From assembly GCA_018240245.1 (NCBI GenBank), contig JAFEGD010000090.1, forward strand, positions 1-46,427: a DNA stretch of 46,427 nt. The letters are read 5' to 3'. The notes beneath the pieces are model-generated. The model was not told where the DNA came from. It did not search any database and saw only the letters and a list, made by a program, of their open reading frames with translations. Below are positions 42,841 through 46,427 of the stretch, piece after piece (positions within the stretch are counted from its first letter, which is position 1; every line of letters begins with the position of its first letter). The stretch comes from Spirochaetota bacterium. GTDB taxonomy: Bacteria; Spirochaetota; Leptospiria; Turneriellales; Turneriellaceae. A program made the position numbers and the translations under genes.

Positions 42841-43635
42841 TTAGTCTTCTGTAATCTGAGCGACTTCAAACCGATCGACGCGATCGGCGAAAAATAAATC
42901 TTTCAGCGCGCGCATGCTCTCGGTCATGTCGGAGACAAAAAGTTCGACGCGCGCAGTGTCGCTTGTATGCGCCAAATTATTTTCCTGCAATAACGTTTTG
43001 AGTTCGAGCGCCGTCTGCTCGGCGCTATCGATGAGAGTAAATTGCGGGTAGAGTCGCTGAATCGCTTGTGCGATGAGCGGGTAGTGTGTGCAACCTAAGA
43101 TCAGGTATTCGGCGTTCGCTTTCGCCAACGGGGCAAGATAGTCGTGCAGAATTAAATCCGCCGCATGGCTTTCTGCGTACCCCTCTTCGATAAGGGGAAC
43201 AAGTAACGGACACGCTTTGCCGATGAGTCGCTGTGCGGGGTTGTGAGAACTGAGTACTCTTTCGTACGCGCCGCTCGCAATCGTACCTTTGGTTGCGATG
43301 AGACCGGCCACGCTCGCGGCTTGCGCTTTTTGTACGAGACTTTGCACTGCCGGTTCGATCACGCCGAGAACCGGAACATCGGTCGTTTCGCGAATGGCGT
43401 CGAGCGCGTACGACGAAGCCGTATTGCAGGCGACGACGATTGCCTTCACGTCGTGCGCAAGAAGGAAACGCACGATTTCGTGCGAGTAACGAATAATCGT
43501 CGCGCTCGATTTATTACCGTAAGGGACGCGGGCGGTATCGCCGAAATAGACAAGATTTTCGTGTGGAAGCTGGCGATGGATTTCACGCAGCACTGTGAGT
43601 CCACCGAGCCCAGAGTCGAACACCCCGACCGGCAT
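42841..43635 (-). CDS. murI: Glutamate racemase
   Basis: Makes D-glutamate for peptidoglycan. 264 aa from ATG 43635 (MPVGVFDSGLGGLTVL). Two catalytic cysteines lie in VVACNTASSYA and ILGCTHYPLI; YFGDTARVPYG is also conserved. A longer frame to GTG 43671 would add 12 residues with no family match. It lies 39 bases after lysC on the same strand. Confidence 0.95.
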   Translation of the reverse strand: MPVGVFDSGLGGLTVLREIHRQLPHENLVYFGDTARVPYGNKSSATIIRYSHEIVRFLLAHDVKAIVVACNTASSYALDAIRETTDVPVLGVIEPAVQSLVQKAQAASVAGLIATKGTIASGAYERVLSSHNPAQRLIGKACPLLVPLIEEGYAESHAADLILHDYLAPLAKANAEYLILGCTHYPLIAQAIQRLYPQFTLIDSAEQTALELKTLLQENNLAHTSDTARVELFVSDMTESMRALKDLFFADRVDRFEVAQITED

Positions 43636-43674
43636 GGTAGCCAACAAGGGTGTTGAGCGCAGCCGAAACACGCG

Positions 43675-44919
43675 CTAAGAATCCTTATCCAGACCAAAAA
43701 CCGTGTGTATAAGTCGCAGCGCATCTTTGCCGCGATCTTTGGCGATGACGCATGAGATTTTAATTTCGCTCGTCGAAATCATCTCAATGTTGATGCCGTT
43801 GTCGGCGAGCGCCTTGAACATGCTCGCTGCGACGCCGGTGTGCGATTTCATGCCGACGCCGACCGCAGAAACTATCGCAATATTCGCGTCGGCAGAAATA
43901 TTGCCGGCTCCCCACTTAGCGATGAGAGGTTGTAGCGTTTCTTTCGCTTCGGCGACGGCGGCAATCGGTAACGTAAAAGCGATTGTGTTCGTGCGATCTT
44001 TTCCCGTCGAGCGATCAGGTCGGCTTGACGACTGCACGATAACGTCGATATTAATTTTTTTATCGGCAAGCACTTGAAAAATTTCGGCGGCAACGCCGGG
44101 CTTATCGGGAATATCCGCGACAGTCATGCGCGCATCGTCCGATTTGAGTGTGACCCCTGTTACCGTAATTTTTTCCATAATTTGACTCTCGCTCACAACT
44201 TTTGTTCCTTCGCTATAATTAAAGCTCGATTTGACGTGGATAATAACTTCGTATTTTTTTGCAAATTCTACCGAGCGGCTGTGCAATACCCCCGCGCCTA
44301 GCGAAGCGAGTTCAAGCATTTCGTCGTAGCTAATCTGATCGAGTTTGCGCGCTTTTTCGACCTTGTTGGGGTCGGTCGTGTAGACACCGTCGACATCGGT
44401 ATAGATTTCGCATTCTTTTGCCTTGAGCGCAGCCGCCAAAGCAACAGCAGTCGTGTCGGAGCCGCCGCGCCCCAACGTCGTAATATTTTGGTTCTGGTCG
44501 ATTCCCTGAAAGCCCGCTACGATACAGACTTGCCCTTTGTCGAGTTCTGCCGAAAGCCGTTTCGTGTCGATCGATTCGATGCGCGCGTTCGAAAAATTAC
44601 CGTCGGTGACGATATGTACTTGGCCGCCGGTAAAGCTGCGCGCGGGCACGTGGATTTCATGCAGTGCCATGGCCAACAGCGAAACGGAAATTTGTTCGCC
44701 GGTAGAGAGGAGCATATCCATTTCGCGCTTTGGCGGGTTGGCTGAAATTTTTGCCGCAAGATCGATGAGGTCGTCGGTTGTGTCGCCCATCGCCGATACG
44801 ACAACGACGAGTTGGTAGCCTTTATCGTGATAACTTTTGATGCGGTTGGCGACACGACGAATACGTTCAGGATCGCCCACCGAAGTACCGCCGAATTTTT
44901 GGACGAGAATCTTGCTCAT
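43675..44919 (-). CDS. lysC: Aspartate kinase
   Basis: First step of the aspartate pathway (lysine, threonine, methionine, and diaminopimelate for the wall). 414 aa, the monofunctional class. [11 protein letters not shown] (6-16), [32 protein letters not shown] and [14 protein letters not shown] make up the kinase domain. Two ACT domains follow (about 260-410; [16 protein letters not shown] and [16 protein letters not shown]), which give feedback control. Gene order lysC-murI suggests peptidoglycan precursor supply. It is separated from hisA by 45 bases. Confidence 0.96.
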   Translation of the reverse strand: MSKILVQKFGGTSVGDPERIRRVANRIKSYHDKGYQLVVVVSAMGDTTDDLIDLAAKISANPPKREMDMLLSTGEQISVSLLAMALHEIHVPARSFTGGQVHIVTDGNFSNARIESIDTKRLSAELDKGQVCIVAGFQGIDQNQNITTLGRGGSDTTAVALAAALKAKECEIYTDVDGVYTTDPNKVEKARKLDQISYDEMLELASLGAGVLHSRSVEFAKKYEVIIHVKSSFNYSEGTKVVSESQIMEKITVTGVTLKSDDARMTVADIPDKPGVAAEIFQVLADKKINIDVIVQSSSRPDRSTGKDRTNTIAFTLPIAAVAEAKETLQPLIAKWGAGNISADANIAIVSAVGVGMKSHTGVAASMFKALADNGINIEMISTSEIKISCVIAKDRGKDALRLIHTVFGLDKDS

Positions 44920-44964
44920 AGAATTAACTATAATTGCGTCACGTTCGGTTGTCGAGACACGGCG

Positions 44965-45705
44965 TCAGCTATTGTGACAACTCGTAAACTCCCGCATCGT
45001 CTCGGCGGTAATCTTGCCCTCGTAATACGCGCGGCCGACGATCGCACCGTAGAGGTTTAACTTTGCGAGCTCTTCGAGATCGGCGAGCGAACTCACGCCG
45101 CCCGACGCGATGAGACGAATCGCAGGAAATTTTTGCGCGAGTTCGCTATAGAGCGGCAGGTCGGGGCCTTCGAGCATGCCGTCTTTTTTGATTTGCGTCA
45201 CCAAAAAATTGGTCACTCCTACTATTTGCATTTCGTCGATCAGCGCTTCGACTTGATAGCCCGAATCTTTGAGCCAGCCCGAATGTTTGACGGCGCTGCC
45301 CCACGCATCGACGGTTAAGAGCGTCGACGCCGCGTATGTGTGTAGAATCTTTTCAAACTCGCCGCGATTGACAAAGGGGAGCGAGCCCACCATGACAAAA
45401 TCTTTGCCGAGCTCGAAACCGTGGTCGAAATAAAAATGAAAATTATCGAGCGAGCGAATACCGCCGCCGACCTCGCACGGTATATTCACGCTGCGGCGAA
45501 TATCGGCGAAGAGCTTGCCTTCGCAGATTTTTCCTTCTTTAGAACCTTTGAGATCGACGAGGTGCAGCCGCTCGGCGCCGTAGTCGGCGAGAGCATACGC
45601 AAGATCGATCGGCCGCTCGTGGTAAATCGTCGCACTCGCATAGTCGCCTTGCTTCAAGCGCACGACCTTGCCGTCTAAAATGTCGAGTGCGGGTATGAGT
45701 TTGAT
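44965..45705 (-). CDS. hisA: HisA, phosphoribosylformimino-5-aminoimidazole carboxamide ribotide isomerase, candidate AUC start
   Basis: Fourth step of histidine synthesis. The (beta/alpha)8 barrel is intact: RLKQGDYASATIY, ERLHLVDLKGSKEGK, VGGGIRS, ASGGVSSLADLEEL and AIVGRAYYEGK. The nearest standard start is GTG 45663, which would drop the first 14 residues, including the first barrel strand and its catalytic Asp (ALDILDGKVV, coded at 45687-45661). Upstream, the frame is open to a TAG and carries only ATC, ATA and ATT codons. ATC at 45705 gives (M)KLIPALDILDGKVVRLKQGDY, exactly the family N terminus. Length with this start is 246 aa, as expected. It follows hisH by 10 bases. Confidence 0.93.
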   Translation of the reverse strand: MKLIPALDILDGKVVRLKQGDYASATIYHERPIDLAYALADYGAERLHLVDLKGSKEGKICEGKLFADIRRSVNIPCEVGGGIRSLDNFHFYFDHGFELGKDFVMVGSLPFVNRGEFEKILHTYAASTLLTVDAWGSAVKHSGWLKDSGYQVEALIDEMQIVGVTNFLVTQIKKDGMLEGPDLPLYSELAQKFPAIRLIASGGVSSLADLEELAKLNLYGAIVGRAYYEGKITAETMREFTSCHNS

Positions 45706-45717
45706 TTGGTCACCTCT
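45703..45717 (-). promoter_or_regulatory. hisA Shine-Dalgarno and candidate AUC start
   Basis: On the minus strand AGAGGTGA (45717-45710) is followed by CCAA and then ATC (45705-45703). AGAGG to ATC is 7 bases, an ideal spacing. The hisH stop TAG (45718-45716) overlaps the Shine-Dalgarno. A GTG at 45712 within the Shine-Dalgarno is out of frame and meets a TAG after 12 further codons. Confidence 0.75.
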
Positions 45718-46336
45718 ATAATGTTGCTAAAAAATTTTCAATCAGCTTCAAGCCCACCGTGTGCGATTTTTCGGGATGAAACTGCGCGGCGAAAAGATTT
45801 TCGTGCTCGACGACCGACGTGAACGTTTGCCCGTAATACGTCGTCGCTGTCGCATACGCATGCTTTTCGCGCAGAGCATAACTATGCACATAATAAAACA
45901 TCGCCTGCGGATCGATACATTTACTTAATTGGCCGCCGCCGGTGAAATCGGTCGTCGTCCAGCCGATATGCGGAATCACCGGAGCTTCGTTATTTTTTTC
46001 GAGGCGCGTAACATGACCTTTGAGTAAACCCAAACCCGCCGCGCCGACAAATTCGGTCGAGCTTTCAAACAAGAGTTGGAAGCCGATACAGATACCAAAA
46101 ATAATTTTTTGTTTCGCATGCGCCTCATGAATTACCGTATCGAGACCACGGCGACCGAGCTCATCCATCGCGCGCGCGAATGCCCCGTCGCCGGGTATCA
46201 GCAGTACATCCGCCTGATGGGCTTCGTGAGCGTTGGCGGTGACGGTAACGCTTTGCCCCAAATGCTCGAACGCCTTTTGCAGCGAGCGAATATTGCCCAT
46301 GCCGAAATCCAATAGCATTATGCGCGCGCGTGTCAT
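45716..46336 (-). CDS. hisH: Imidazole glycerol phosphate synthase subunit HisH
   Basis: Glutamine amidotransferase subunit that supplies ammonia to HisF. 206 aa. LLDFGMGNIRSLQKAFE, LLIPGDGAF and the class I nucleophile motif GICIGFQLLF (Cys83); QFHPEKSH gives His187 and Glu189. The partner hisF is not in the window. ATG at 46336; no strong Shine-Dalgarno. The stop overlaps the hisA ribosome binding site, so hisA is probably translated by coupling. Confidence 0.96.
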   Translation of the reverse strand: MTRARIMLLDFGMGNIRSLQKAFEHLGQSVTVTANAHEAHQADVLLIPGDGAFARAMDELGRRGLDTVIHEAHAKQKIIFGICIGFQLLFESSTEFVGAAGLGLLKGHVTRLEKNNEAPVIPHIGWTTTDFTGGGQLSKCIDPQAMFYYVHSYALREKHAYATATTYYGQTFTSVVEHENLFAAQFHPEKSHTVGLKLIENFLATL

Positions 46337-46362
46337 AGCAGGCCACGGGCGATAGCCCGCGG

Positions 46363-46427
46363 CTATAAACTCCCCTTCGTCGAAGGTATCTCGTTCGCGC
46401 GCCGTGCGTCGATTGCGACCGCTTGCC
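46363..46427 (-). CDS. hisB: HisB (imidazoleglycerol-phosphate dehydratase), last codons only
   Basis: The minus-strand frame entering from the window edge reads QAVAIDARRANEIPSTKGSL followed by TAG. The ending EIPSTKG-(V/S)-L is the C terminus of imidazoleglycerol-phosphate dehydratase. Only 20 residues are visible. It is followed by 26 bases with a small CGGGC/GCCCG hairpin and then hisH, so the order hisB-hisH-hisA is normal for a his operon. Confidence 0.85.
   Translation of the reverse strand, partial: QAVAIDARRANEIPSTKGSL

Noticed and set aside
1..46427. Search by eye for tRNA, rRNA, CRISPR arrays, insertion sequences and phage genes
   Set aside because: None seen. No regularly spaced repeat arrays, no transposase or integrase motifs. 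A tRNAscan or Rfam run would be needed to exclude small RNAs.

Overview
The window is a gene-dense stretch (GC roughly 50-55 %, estimated by eye) from a spirochete, most likely the Leptospirales (Leptospira / Leptonema / Turneriella side). The evidence is a spirochete-type periplasmic flagellin FlaB (40258-41106), a DUF1554 lipoprotein (41262-41897), an OmpL47-like repeat protein (8093-9298), and several lipoproteins with relaxed spirochetal lipoboxes. The placement is inferred from protein families only. I see no rRNA, tRNA, CRISPR array, transposase or phage gene.

Layout. 1-6.7 kb: glutamate synthase gltB (5' end outside the window), gltD and a DUF2804 protein with overlapping ends, then a solitary hslV. 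6.8-9.3 kb (minus): OmpL47-like protein, DUF1175 protein and a small lipoprotein. 9.6-12.2 kb (plus): a lipid-type cluster of metal-dependent hydrolase, membrane fatty acid desaturase and START-like protein. 12.2-16.4 kb (plus): a 52-aa Gln/Ala-rich protein, an unknown helical protein, then a DUF3299 protein, ABC ATPase, FtsX-type permease and TetR regulator. 16.5-17.9 kb (minus): rplT, rpmI and a dienelactone-hydrolase-like lipoprotein. 18-24.4 kb: mnmG (plus), convergent with a minus-strand division cluster, AI-2E-family transporter - ftsQ - ftsA - ftsZ. 24.5-25.8 kb: tatA, argB. 26-27.4 kb (minus): ECF sigma factor and FecR-like protein. 27.5-30.2 kb: a small unknown protein, a YidB-like protein, an alpha/beta hydrolase and an NRDE protein. 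30.5-37.2 kb: an RND efflux operon (adaptor, pump, outer-membrane factor) with a UbiA-like membrane protein as fourth gene. 37.2-40.1 kb: an MFS transporter divergent from an AMP-forming acyl-CoA ligase. 40.1-42.8 kb: flaB with a strongly folded leader, the DUF1554 lipoprotein and an unknown protein. 42.8-46.4 kb (minus): hisB (last codons only), hisH, hisA, lysC, murI.

Three observations stand out. First, hisA has no ATG, GTG or TTG at its conserved N terminus. A good Shine-Dalgarno sits 4-7 bases before an in-frame ATC that gives the expected HisA start, so this is a candidate AUC start codon. Second, at least seven long, perfect or near-perfect inverted repeats (15-22 bp arms, mostly 2-5 base loops) of unrelated sequence sit between genes. 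Three lie between divergent genes and most lack a T-tract, so they are not simply terminators. Third, a complete rho-independent terminator at the end of the OmpL47-like gene coincides exactly with codons 2-13 of the next gene, so it encodes that protein's signal peptide. Also notable are a 44-bp tandem duplication over the start of the NRDE gene, a REP-like palindrome at the desaturase/START junction, the flaB leader, and the DUF3299-ABC-TetR module.
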